This document shows positions 28,143 to 35,688 of a DNA stretch of 64,000 nt, in pieces. A program made the translations under genes and the position numbers. Under the pieces are notes generated by a model. That model saw only the letters and a list, made by a program, of their open reading frames with translations. It made no database searches and had not been told where the DNA came from. Positions within the stretch are counted from its first letter, which is position 1. Every line of letters begins with the position of its first letter. The stretch is from Lonepinella koalarum (GTDB lineage Bacteria > Pseudomonadota > Gammaproteobacteria > Enterobacterales > Pasteurellaceae). Location of the stretch: the NCBI RefSeq assembly GCF_004565475.1, contig NZ_SRHX01000002.1, positions 1-64,000 on the forward strand. The letters are read 5' to 3'.

Positions 28143-28739
28143 ATGGCGATTTATAATTTATTCCGTGGCGGTTATGCCACTGAATTTGGCAAGCCTTGCC
28201 GTGATTGCGGGGTGGTAGATGAAAACCTGTTACCTGTTAAGGTTCAGCCTGATAACCGCGCAGACGGCGGTTATGGCTATCGTGACAAGGTGGAATGGAA
28301 ACAGCTTTTAAAAGTGCTACTCAAACGCTATGGCAAAACGGTAGAAGATTTAGAAGTAGGCGATAAATTGCGGGTTTTCCTACATCCAAACCACGCCAAT
28401 GTGAAAGCCGTTTTCTTTGACTTCCGCCAGCCTGTGGCGGGTTTTCAATTTGACTTGACCAGTGTGAATGGCACGGATTTATCAGGTATGGTGACCGAAG
28501 CCACTTATTCTGAAGCGGGCGAAATTGAAGTGGTCAGCCAAGCGGGTTACTTTGATTCTGCCAAAACCGCTCAAGTGGAAGAACGCACCCAATGGACGGT
28601 TCAACCAACCCAAGGTTACAATCCAAAAGTGGACGTGATTGAACTTGAAATTAAAGCCTTGCCAAAAGATCTCACCAAGTTAAATGATTTGGTGCTATTG
28701 ATTGGTCGCCGCTTTGAACAAGACGGTTTTATGATGTAA
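28143..28739 (+). CDS. Capsid-associated structural protein (198 aa)
   Basis: Starts two bases after the coat stop. The N-terminus has a zinc-ribbon-like pair (GKPCRDCGVVDENLLPV); the rest is beta-rich (VFFDFRQPVAGFQFDLTSVNGTDLSGMV...). Size and place suit a head decoration or cement protein, but no family is recognised. Followed by a terminator. Confidence 0.65.
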   Translation: MAIYNLFRGGYATEFGKPCRDCGVVDENLLPVKVQPDNRADGGYGYRDKVEWKQLLKVLLKRYGKTVEDLEVGDKLRVFLHPNHANVKAVFFDFRQPVAGFQFDLTSVNGTDLSGMVTEATYSEAGEIEVVSQAGYFDSAKTAQVEERTQWTVQPTQGYNPKVDVIELEIKALPKDLTKLNDLVLLIGRRFEQDGFMM

Positions 28740-28745
28740 CCCGAT

Positions 28746-28778
28746 GCCCTAGTCAATCACTGGCTAGGGCGTTTTTTT
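28746..28778 (+). terminator. Intrinsic terminator
   Basis: GCCCTAG-TCAATCACTG-GCTAGGGC followed by GTTTTTTTT. Confidence 0.9.
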
Positions 28779-28794
28779 TACAAGGACAATGACC

Positions 28795-28992
28795 ATGACA
28801 CAACCTATTCCACAAAAACACACCTTTGTTTCCGCCATTAATGGCATGAAATTTGATGTGCAAAATAGTTTAACGGCAGAATTACTTTCCAAAAATGAAA
28901 AGAAAGAAATTATTCACCGTGAGCCGTCTGTGGCGAAACCAAGTCGCAGAAGCAAAGCCAATAGCAACGACATTGAACAGGAAATTAGCTGA
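28795..28992 (+). CDS. Small hypothetical protein (65 aa)
   Basis: Starts at ATG 28795 (an in-frame ATG at 28789 is also possible; AAGGACA lies ahead of both). Polar protein with a basic C-terminal half (HREPSVAKPSRRSKANSND). Its stop overlaps the next start (GATGA). No family recognised. Confidence 0.6.
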   Translation: MTQPIPQKHTFVSAINGMKFDVQNSLTAELLSKNEKKEIIHREPSVAKPSRRSKANSNDIEQEIS

Positions 28993-29660
28993 TGAATATT
29001 GCAGATTTTATTCTGCGTGTTCGTTTTGATTATAACGACATTGACGCTGACCGCATTGAAGATCCGCTGATTGTGGATTATCTCAATGAAGCGGTGGCAG
29101 AAATGTTTAAACTCAATCCCGCTAAGTTTATCAAAACCGTGGTGACAAGACTGGATGAGAGCGATTTGCAACAGCCTTGTTGTTGTGATTTGTTGTATTC
29201 GGTCGATGCCATCACGGACGCTCACGGCAATTTTATTGCAGAGCTGAAAGAAGTAGACGACACCGCCCAAACGGCATTTGGTAAACGCAATTGTGCTAAT
29301 CGTCAAAGCGACACACGCAGTTATAGCAAGGTTAACGGCACGGATAATCAATTCAGCGTGAAACCACCTGTTAGCCCTGATGAAAACATTTACGCCCGAA
29401 TGACCTGTGCGGTAAAGCCTGACAAAGTTAAACTAGGCGACACCCTTGATGAAAATATCACGGAAAACTATGCGAACTTGGTGGATTATGTGCTGTATCG
29501 CTTATTTGCTATGGAAACAGAAAGTGCTACATCGCAACAAAAATCCGCTCAATATTATAAGCAATTTTTAGATCGCACCTTGTTACAAGAGCAAGTGCGA
29601 GTGGCATTTACTCAACAAGCCAACGCACAAGCAAGCAAAAATACAGGGGGTAAAAAATGA
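28992..29660 (+). CDS. Head-tail adaptor-like protein (222 aa)
   Basis: The N-terminus MNIADFILRVRFDYNDIDADRIEDPLIVDYLNEAVAEMFKLNP in outline has the pattern of podoviral adaptor proteins (a helix with DYLNEAVxE, as in P22 gp4-type and DUF6682-like proteins). The C-terminal half has long helices (NYANLVDYVLYRLFAMETESATSQQKSAQYYKQFLDR). It would form the first ring below the portal. Overlaps the next gene by 4 bp. Confidence 0.6.
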   Translation: MNIADFILRVRFDYNDIDADRIEDPLIVDYLNEAVAEMFKLNPAKFIKTVVTRLDESDLQQPCCCDLLYSVDAITDAHGNFIAELKEVDDTAQTAFGKRNCANRQSDTRSYSKVNGTDNQFSVKPPVSPDENIYARMTCAVKPDKVKLGDTLDENITENYANLVDYVLYRLFAMETESATSQQKSAQYYKQFLDRTLLQEQVRVAFTQQANAQASKNTGGKK

Positions 29661-30406
29661 GTTGTCCATGCGAAAGCCCCGCCAAACCCATTAGCTTTAG
29701 TTCTCACCCTTGCTTAAAACCCAAAGGGGGCAATCAACCGATGACGGGGTGGATTTGTGATAATGACGGGCGAGATGTGGAATTTATTTCACTCACTGAG
29801 TTTTTACCCCGAGTGACACTGATAGCAAAAGGTGTTCCCGATGATGTGGCGTTGGAATATTTACGCCAGTCAGCACAAACCTTTTGCCAGCAAAGCCGAT
29901 TGTTAAAACGGGAATTGCGTTTAGATGTACAAGTGGGCGTGCGAGATTATTACCTTGAACAAGGCGATAATGAGCAAGTGCATGTGGTGCAGTCGGTGCA
30001 TTTGGGTAACCGCGGTGAAAAATGCCGTTGTTTTTTTGAACATTTTCATTCACCACGTCACGGCTTTTGCCACAAGCATTTTACCTTTGAGCCAAATGAT
30101 AAAATCATTCTCAGCAAGCCCCCTAAATTTGACGGCGAGAATCAATTGCAGGTGCATTATTTCGCTCAGCCGACACAAACGGCATGCGATGTGGATAAAC
30201 TGTTATTTGACCGTTATCATGATGTAGTGGTCAATGGGGCGTTAAGCCAGTTGTTGTTTATGCGACAATATGACTTTGCCGACCCGCAATTGGCAGTGGT
30301 TTATGAGCAACGGTTCAAACAAGGTATCGCCCAAGGCAAAATTGATGTGCAAAGTCATTTTGCAACGAATGCCCCGTCTAGTTTGGCGTTTAAAGGGAGA
30401 ATCTAA
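29657..30406 (+). CDS. Tail adaptor/tubular-like protein (249 aa)
   Basis: Begins with an unusual cysteine cluster (MSCPCESPAK), then EFLPRVTLIAKGVPDDVALEYLRQSAQTFCQQSRLLKRELRLDVQVGVRDYYLEQ in outline, which is a pattern of podoviral tail-tube/adaptor proteins (helical bundle followed by a beta domain). Ends with VVNGALSQLLFMRQYDFADPQLAVVYEQRFKQGI. It overlaps the preceding adaptor-like gene. Confidence 0.6.
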   Translation: MSCPCESPAKPISFSSHPCLKPKGGNQPMTGWICDNDGRDVEFISLTEFLPRVTLIAKGVPDDVALEYLRQSAQTFCQQSRLLKRELRLDVQVGVRDYYLEQGDNEQVHVVQSVHLGNRGEKCRCFFEHFHSPRHGFCHKHFTFEPNDKIILSKPPKFDGENQLQVHYFAQPTQTACDVDKLLFDRYHDVVVNGALSQLLFMRQYDFADPQLAVVYEQRFKQGIAQGKIDVQSHFATNAPSSLAFKGRI

Positions 30407-30407
30407 C

Positions 30408-30590
30408 ATGTCTGATTATTGCAAAGTGATAGAAAAATGCAAAACGCCTTGTGGCTGTCTGTCTGATAATGAAAGCGGTTTAAGCCAACAAATTAGCGTG
30501 CCACGCCCGACTGAACGAGTGATTGAGCGAGAAATTGTGGAATTGGCAACAAGGTGTGAAGAATGCGGTAGTGTCAAGGAAACACCTTAG
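30408..30590 (+). CDS. Small cysteine-rich protein (60 aa)
   Basis: From ATG 30408, one base after the previous stop, with GGGAGA ahead. Cysteines are arranged as DYCKVIEKCKTPCGCLSD at the N-terminus and RCEECGS at the C-terminus, so a small zinc-binding or cross-linked protein is likely. No family recognised. It precedes the holin gene. Confidence 0.6.
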   Translation: MSDYCKVIEKCKTPCGCLSDNESGLSQQISVPRPTERVIEREIVELATRCEECGSVKETP

Positions 30591-30600
30591 GAGATGAACA

Positions 30601-30927
30601 ATGGCAGACAAAGAATATACCGTTGTTGAATTAGTGTTAAATTATAGCAAAGAACATATCAATGCCATTTACAGTTTTTTTATGGCATTTGTTATGGCGT
30701 ATTTGCGGATTTATTATATTGGTAAAGATCATCCCTGGTTAAAACGCTATGTAGAAGCGGTGATTTGTGGCTTGATTGCGGTGGCAAGTGAAAGCGTATT
30801 TGAATATTTTAATATGCCGACCAAACTGTCCGTTGCCTTTGGGGCGGGGGTGGCGTTTTTAGGGGTTGACCAAATCCGTATTATTGCCAAACATTACGCT
30901 CAACAAATTCACAAAAAATACAAATAA
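30601..30927 (+). CDS. Holin
   Basis: 108 residues with about three hydrophobic segments: INAIYSFFMAFVMAYLRIYYIG (20-41), AVICGLIAVASESVFEYF (53-70) and LSVAFGAGVAFLGVDQIRII (75-95), then a basic tail (QQIHKKYK). This is the lambda-S-like class I layout seen in lambdoid phages of this family. It makes the lesions that release the endolysin encoded next. Confidence 0.88.
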   Translation: MADKEYTVVELVLNYSKEHINAIYSFFMAFVMAYLRIYYIGKDHPWLKRYVEAVICGLIAVASESVFEYFNMPTKLSVAFGAGVAFLGVDQIRIIAKHYAQQIHKKYK

Positions 30928-30943
30928 GTTAACCGAAAATCAA

Positions 30944-30973
30944 AAACGGCTGTGTGATGCAGTCGTTTTTTTT
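30944..30973 (+). terminator. Terminator-like hairpin between holin and endolysin
   Basis: AACGGCTG-TGTGAT-GCAGTCGTT followed by TTTTTTT. Confidence 0.7.
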
Positions 30974-30994
30974 ATGGCAAATTAAGGAGTGAGA

Positions 30995-31372
30995 ATGACA
31001 TTTAAATTTAGTCAACGCAGTGAAAAGCATTTAACAGGAGTTCACCCTGATTTAGTTAAGGTGGTTCGCCTTGCTTTAACCTTGGCCAAACAAGATTTTA
31101 GCGTAATTGAAGGCTTACGCACCTTGGAACGGCAAAAAGAATTAGTGGCAAAAGGGGCAAGCAAAACCCTAAACAGCCGACATTTAACAGGGCATGCGGT
31201 GGATTTAGTGCCGTATCCTGTGAACTGGGACAAATGGAGCGAGTTTAAACAGCTCGCCGACACCGTCAAACAAGCGGCGAAACAGCTGAATGTGCCGATT
31301 GTTTGGGGCGGTGATTGGACATCCTTTAAAGATGGTCCGCATTTTGAGTTGGATAGGGCAGAGTATAAATAA
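30995..31372 (+). CDS. M15-family L-alanyl-D-glutamate peptidase endolysin
   Basis: 125 residues from ATG 30995. M15C metallopeptidase signatures: IEGLRTLERQKELVAKGASKTLNSRHLTGHAVDLVPY (SRHxxGxAVD supplies the histidine and aspartate zinc ligands) and GGDWTSFKDGPHFEL (the second histidine). Length matches phage T5-type endolysins and lambdoid relatives. It has no signal or SAR sequence, so it depends on the holin. No Rz/Rz1 spanin was recognised. Confidence 0.95.
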   Translation: MTFKFSQRSEKHLTGVHPDLVKVVRLALTLAKQDFSVIEGLRTLERQKELVAKGASKTLNSRHLTGHAVDLVPYPVNWDKWSEFKQLADTVKQAAKQLNVPIVWGGDWTSFKDGPHFELDRAEYK

Positions 31373-31374
31373 AA

Positions 31375-31671
31375 TTACGCACTTGGTTGAAACATAATTT
31401 CACCGCCCAAGGCTTGAGCATAGCGAGTTACTGTTTCAAAACTTGGGCGGACTAGCCCACGTTCAAGACGGCTGATGTTTTGAACTTTCATGCCAGTACG
31501 TTTTGCAATTTCACTTTGTGAAAGATGTTTAGTTAAACGATACTGTTTGAGTTCATTAATCATTTTTTGTTGCACTTCACGCACTTTGCGTAATTCAACA
31601 AATTCAGGATCTTGCATTAATTCTTGTTCAAGTTCGGCAAGGGTCACAAATTCGTAGGTTTCATTTTGCAT
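31375..31671 (-). CDS. HigA-like Xre antitoxin, second system
   Basis: 98 residues on the minus strand. N-terminal helix (YEFVTLAELEQELMQDPEFVELRKVRE), then a helix-turn-helix (KHLSQSEIAKRTGMKVQNISRLERGLVRPSFETVTRYAQALGGEI). Its start overlaps the toxin gene by 11 bp (toxin first). It would neutralise the toxin and repress the operon. The unit is inserted against the late operon just after the lysis genes. Confidence 0.87.
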   Translation of the reverse strand: MQNETYEFVTLAELEQELMQDPEFVELRKVREVQQKMINELKQYRLTKHLSQSEIAKRTGMKVQNISRLERGLVRPSFETVTRYAQALGGEIMFQPSA

Positions 31672-31993
31672 TAAATTGCTCCTTAATCGCTTTCATTCGT
31701 TGTTTGGCAAGATCTAAATCTTGCTTTGGTGTTTTTTGTGTTTTTTTATGGAGTGCGTGGATTACATAAATTTGTTTACCGATATGAAAAAAGAAAAAAC
31801 TACGAGAAATTCCGTCTTTTGATGACGCACGCAACTCTTTTAAACCGTCCCCCATATCTCTAACATGGGGTTCTTTTAATTGATTGCCTTGTTGTTCAAG
31901 TTGTTTCAAGGCTTCAAAAGTGGATTCCCTTAATGCCGTAGGCATTTTCAAAATTTCTTTTTGAGCTTGTTTAATGAGATGTAAGGTAAACAT
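31661..31993 (-). CDS. Gp49/HigB-like RelE-superfamily toxin
   Basis: 110 residues from ATG 31993; a TATAAT at 32026-32021 sits about 28 bp upstream, which excludes the longer TTG-started frame. The protein (FTLHLIKQAQKEILKMPTALRESTFEALKQLEQQG..., VRDMGDGLKELRASSKDGISRSFFFFHIGKQIYVIHALHKKTQKTPKQDLDLAKQRM) carries the phage-derived Gp49/HigB signature: LKELR, an R-SFFFF strand and HALHKKTQKTP. It is a ribosome-dependent mRNA interferase. Confidence 0.9.
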   Translation of the reverse strand: MFTLHLIKQAQKEILKMPTALRESTFEALKQLEQQGNQLKEPHVRDMGDGLKELRASSKDGISRSFFFFHIGKQIYVIHALHKKTQKTPKQDLDLAKQRMKAIKEQFNAK

Positions 31994-32085
31994 AATGAAT
32001 ATAGGCTGTAATCGTATAAGATTATAATAACACAAACGCAACCATAATCAAGAATGATTATAGATAATTTTCAAAAGGATCTAAC

Positions 32086-33726
32086 ATGCCTAGTCTAAAA
32101 CTCACCCAATTTGGTGGTATTGCTCCGAGACAACGCCCGAATAATTTACATCAAGCCATGGCACAAGTGGCGGAAGATGTGGACTTAAGCCGTGGTACAT
32201 TGCGACCATGGCGGAAGGATAAGAAAGTCAGTGATAAAACAGGCAAGGTGATTTTTGTGGATAAATGTTGTTATCTTGCAAGTGAGAATTGCCACGCCAA
32301 TTTTTCACCCATGGAAACAGATTGCGGTTATCTGGTGGCAAGTGGGGTTGGCGATTATCCTGTGATTCAACAGCGACAAAATGCGTGTGATGACCGCTGG
32401 CAGAGATTGGGTTTTCCCGTGGAAATTCCCACCCCGAACGCCCAATTTTTAGGCACGTTAAGCCAAGATTTTAATCAAGAGTTACGCCAGTATATTTATA
32501 CCTTAGTTGATGAATTGGGTTTTGAATCCGCCCCCAGTTTACCCAGTGAACCTATTTATGTTCACAACGATCAGAATGTAGTGATTAGTGGGATTGGGGC
32601 AGATTTCCCCACCTATTCTATCGCCAAAGTGCGGTTATATTGTGCGGTCACCCCCTTGGATTATGGCGATCCGAAAGCGGAGTATGACGCTCATTTTTTG
32701 TTGGTCGATGAAGTGGATGTTGGCACAACAAGCTATGTTCATCAGGCTCACAGCGTGTACGGCGAAGAATGCTTGACTGAAGAATACGCACCGCCAGCAG
32801 ACAATATGCGAGATTTGCAATATTGTGGCAACGGGCAATTAGGCGGGTTAGTGGGAACGGAATTATGGCTCAGTGAACCACTGAAACCCCATGCGTTCCC
32901 CGAATCCTACCGCTACGGCAATTTCAACGGAAGACCGATTCGCTTTTTATGTGGCGAGAAAGTCGGTTATATTTTAACAGACGAATACCCTGCCATGATT
33001 GAAATGGAAAGCCCTTGTCAATCGCAGGGTTGCCGTTCAATTTCCATTGTAGAAGAGCCGTTGCCAATCATATCCTATCAATCCGCTTGCCTTTATAATG
33101 GAGCGTGTTTTTATGCCACTAAAGACGGTTTAGTGATGCTGGCAGGCAATTCAGCCAAAGTGATAACCACTGCCCTATTCACTCAAGACCAATGGCAAGC
33201 CCTTGCCCCGTGGCAGATGTCAGGCGTGGTGCATGACGGGTATTATTTTGGTTTCACCGATAAAATCGGCATTCGCTTTAAAGTGCCTGATTCGATTCAT
33301 GATGATGTGCAAATTGAAGCCTTGACCACCTTATCCATTCGCCCGAAAGCGGTGTATCGTAGCGACCAAGACCAGTTATTTTTCGCCCTTGATGACGGCA
33401 TTTATCAATGGAACGCCGGCAATAGTTGGAAGCATTTTAAATGGCGTGGGCGGTTAAATGCCTTGCCCGGTTACACGGCAATGACAGCCTATAAACTGGT
33501 GCAAGAATATCAATCAAACCGAGTAACCCATATTGCCTACAAACGCCACCGAGATGAAATGGTGCAAGAGCCTGTGGTATTAAGTGACAGAATTGTCAAC
33601 GACACTCGACCGCATCGCTTAAAAGCGGGTTATGCCACCTTGTTTTTTGATGTAGAAATCAGCGGACAAGGGGAAGTGTGGGAATATCATATTGCCAGTA
33701 GCGTGGCAGAGTTAGGGGGGGAATAG
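32086..33726 (+). CDS. Tail/tail-hub structural protein (546 aa)
   Basis: Beta-rich throughout. The opening (LTQFGGIAPRQRPNNLHQAMAQVAEDVDLSRGTLRPWRKDKKV) is the conserved start of a podoviral tail protein type that sets out 'G(G)I-PR--P--L----A--A-N-dL--G-L-P'. The rest shows many short strands consistent with a propeller (YYLASENCHANF, YLVASGVGDYPVIQQ, YIYTLVDELGFESAPS, GRPIRFLCGEKVGYILTDEYPAMIE). It probably closes the portal-adaptor channel. It starts the second half of the late genes after the toxin-antitoxin insertion. Confidence 0.68.
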   Translation: MPSLKLTQFGGIAPRQRPNNLHQAMAQVAEDVDLSRGTLRPWRKDKKVSDKTGKVIFVDKCCYLASENCHANFSPMETDCGYLVASGVGDYPVIQQRQNACDDRWQRLGFPVEIPTPNAQFLGTLSQDFNQELRQYIYTLVDELGFESAPSLPSEPIYVHNDQNVVISGIGADFPTYSIAKVRLYCAVTPLDYGDPKAEYDAHFLLVDEVDVGTTSYVHQAHSVYGEECLTEEYAPPADNMRDLQYCGNGQLGGLVGTELWLSEPLKPHAFPESYRYGNFNGRPIRFLCGEKVGYILTDEYPAMIEMESPCQSQGCRSISIVEEPLPIISYQSACLYNGACFYATKDGLVMLAGNSAKVITTALFTQDQWQALAPWQMSGVVHDGYYFGFTDKIGIRFKVPDSIHDDVQIEALTTLSIRPKAVYRSDQDQLFFALDDGIYQWNAGNSWKHFKWRGRLNALPGYTAMTAYKLVQEYQSNRVTHIAYKRHRDEMVQEPVVLSDRIVNDTRPHRLKAGYATLFFDVEISGQGEVWEYHIASSVAELGGE

Positions 33727-33782
33727 GTTGACTTCATCTGATTTTATGCCACAATGGGTAAATTGAAGAAAGGAGAAGAAAG

Positions 33783-34313
33783 ATGAACTTACTTTCATTA
33801 GTCAGCATTGCCATTAGTGCCGCCATTTCTGCACAGCCGATATATACTCAAAGTAAAATAAGTATTGCGCAAAATGTCGTAGATTCGGCTAAAGCACAAT
33901 CAGATGAGATGGAAGATGTTGCTACAGAAAAAGCCTTGAGCGAATTGGCAAACCGTATTTTTATGGCAGAGCATACGTTGTCAGCGTTTTATCTGTTAGC
34001 CTATCAGCAACCGAGTTTGCTTGAAACATTTAACAAGCAGGAAATGATGAGTATGTTGCGAGAAGCAGCAGGGTTGCTGTTTACCACGAGACAATATACC
34101 GATGAACACCCTATATTGCTTGAAAGATTAGCCAGTTTTGAGAAAGTGCTAAATGCCTTTACGCAATTATTTGAATACGCTAAATATAAACAGGAAATGG
34201 ATAATGTTGTTTTATCCAGAATGGGGAAAGAAAATATTGGTTTAACCTTTGAACAAGGTGTAACAAGGGAAGAAATCCGTGAAAAATTGTTTAGTTTACG
34301 GAGAACCGTATGA
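33783..34313 (+). CDS. Helical protein, first member of two-gene pair A
   Basis: 176 residues, predicted all-helical after a hydrophobic N-terminus (MNLLSLVSIAISAAISAQPIYT). Contains TEKALSELANRIFMAEHTLSAFYLLAY and MLREAAGLLFTTRQYTDEHPILLERLASFEKVLNAFTQLFEYA. The stop overlaps the start of the next gene by 4 bp. No family recognised. A gene of similar length and helical content stands in the same position of pair B (48435). Confidence 0.62.
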   Translation: MNLLSLVSIAISAAISAQPIYTQSKISIAQNVVDSAKAQSDEMEDVATEKALSELANRIFMAEHTLSAFYLLAYQQPSLLETFNKQEMMSMLREAAGLLFTTRQYTDEHPILLERLASFEKVLNAFTQLFEYAKYKQEMDNVVLSRMGKENIGLTFEQGVTREEIREKLFSLRRTV

Positions 34314-34741
34314 TTGTTCACCTTTCCAAACAGTTTGAAAACGGCTTGATGAATACATTAGAATTTCGGGATTTTCCTTATTTTGATGATGTTCAAGTCG
34401 ACATGTTAGCGGATTTTATTGCGTCTGTCAGAGCGGATAATCTCCTTGTTGGCAAAAACAAAACATCGTGGCAAGATAACCAAGGCAACATTATCCCTGA
34501 AACAGTGCTATATCAACAACATAATGCGTGGCATTACCACAGTGGCGAGTATGCCGAAAGTGAACCTGAATGTTATACCTATAATTTAGAATGGAACATA
34601 AAAGGCTTGAAATCATCAGCGGTGATCCATTATCAAAAAATCACCGCACAGGAAATTTTATTACTGGCGTATTCGCCCAAACATATTCCCTTTCCGAAAA
34701 TGTTAGATCCGAACAACCCGTTATCCACGAGATTTTCTTAA
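34310..34741 (+). CDS. Toxin-like protein, second member of pair A
   Basis: 143 residues. It shares a clear scaffold with the protein at 48874: GKNKTSW versus GKNKSSN, NAWHYHSGEY versus RLWHYHIGII, SAVIHYQKI versus SEYVLHYQRL, and LAYSPKHIPFP versus DLSAHPPFRLP. The W-HYH...HYQ...S-H-PF order resembles YafO/RelE-superfamily mRNA interferases, where a strand with 'hlvY' precedes 'LaILsP-aH'. Function is inferred, not shown. It is translated from an ATGA overlap with its partner. Confidence 0.55.
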   Translation: MIVHLSKQFENGLMNTLEFRDFPYFDDVQVDMLADFIASVRADNLLVGKNKTSWQDNQGNIIPETVLYQQHNAWHYHSGEYAESEPECYTYNLEWNIKGLKSSAVIHYQKITAQEILLLAYSPKHIPFPKMLDPNNPLSTRFS

Positions 34742-34774
34742 CCGCCCCATGGCGGTTTTTTCATAGGAAACACA

Positions 34775-35107
34775 ATGAAATACCAAACCGAACATATCAG
34801 TGATATTGCCAGTTCACAACAGTTATTAAGTGAGTTGTTTAGTTATATTGGCGAAAACTTTGACCAAACCGCTCAACTGCGGTCAAATTGGCAACACTTT
34901 TTTCAAGTGTGGGCGGGACAAACCCCTTATACTCAAATTAAGGTGTTCACTGCCCGAGAAGACAATCAGATTAAAGGTTGTGTGATGGTGTTATTGTTGG
35001 ATAATCCGCTATTTGTCACCAAGCCATATATTCACCGTTTTATTGATTTAACCAATCATGACAACGCCTTTGATGACTATGTGGAGACGATTTTGGCGAG
35101 TTTGTGA
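34775..35107 (+). CDS. Hypothetical protein (110 aa)
   Basis: Soluble, mixed alpha/beta (SQQLLSELFSYIGENFDQTAQLRSNW, TQIKVFTAREDNQIKGCVMVLLLDNPLFVTKPYIHRFIDLT in outline). The central part could be a trimmed acetyltransferase-like fold but lacks an acetyl-CoA loop, so I leave it unassigned. RBS ATAGGA. It lies in the same late block as the ejection proteins. Confidence 0.6.
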   Translation: MKYQTEHISDIASSQQLLSELFSYIGENFDQTAQLRSNWQHFFQVWAGQTPYTQIKVFTAREDNQIKGCVMVLLLDNPLFVTKPYIHRFIDLTNHDNAFDDYVETILASL

Positions 35108-35173
35108 AATTCATTTGATTTCTAATTGAGTTAGCATAAAATGTACTTATTGCTAACTGAAATTGGAATCAAA

Positions 35174-35626
35174 ATGAAAAAACTCTCCTTACTTCTAAGC
35201 CTATTTATCGCCTTGCCGAGTGTGGCAAATCTAGGCGATATTACCAAGAAACAGCTCAACGATTATGTGGTCAAAGGCAATAATATTACTGCTTGTTTTT
35301 TTCCTGACTTATGGCATGCAAGTTCCCTTGATGAACGCAATAATATTTTAGAAAGCTGGCGGAATGATACAGAAAAAAACGGTTTATTTAAATATTATCA
35401 ATCTTTGTATTATCCTTTATTAGCAGATAGTTTTGGTGAAGAAAATGCCACGACGATTTTTTATGGTGATGATGTGGTGGAGTATTATTTAGATTTAAAA
35501 AATATAAATGATACAGAGCGAAATAAAATCACTGTTCACGGCGATAAAGATTGTCAATTACTTGAAAAAGAACTGGAACGGTTATTTTCAACTTATCCTA
35601 TTACGCCTTACACGCAAGCGGATTAA
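35174..35626 (+). CDS. Exported hypothetical protein with signal peptide
   Basis: 150 residues from ATG 35174. MKKLSLLLSLFIALPSVA is a classic Sec signal with cleavage after PSVA. The mature part is acidic and helical with two cysteines (TACFFPDLW, DKDCQLLEKELERL). No family recognised. An exported protein inside the late region, with its own terminator after it, suggests a lysogenic-conversion or exclusion gene, although it is on the late strand. Confidence 0.68.
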   Translation: MKKLSLLLSLFIALPSVANLGDITKKQLNDYVVKGNNITACFFPDLWHASSLDERNNILESWRNDTEKNGLFKYYQSLYYPLLADSFGEENATTIFYGDDVVEYYLDLKNINDTERNKITVHGDKDCQLLEKELERLFSTYPITPYTQAD

Positions 35627-35642
35627 TCATTAACGAAAAATA

Positions 35643-35677
35643 AACACCCATAACATTCACGTTGTGGGTGTTTTTTT
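35643..35677 (+). terminator. Intrinsic terminator
   Basis: AAACACCCATAA-CATTCACG-TTGTGGGTGTTT followed by T run; ends just before the lysozyme gene. Confidence 0.9.
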
Positions 35678-35688
35678 ATGGAGTCAAT

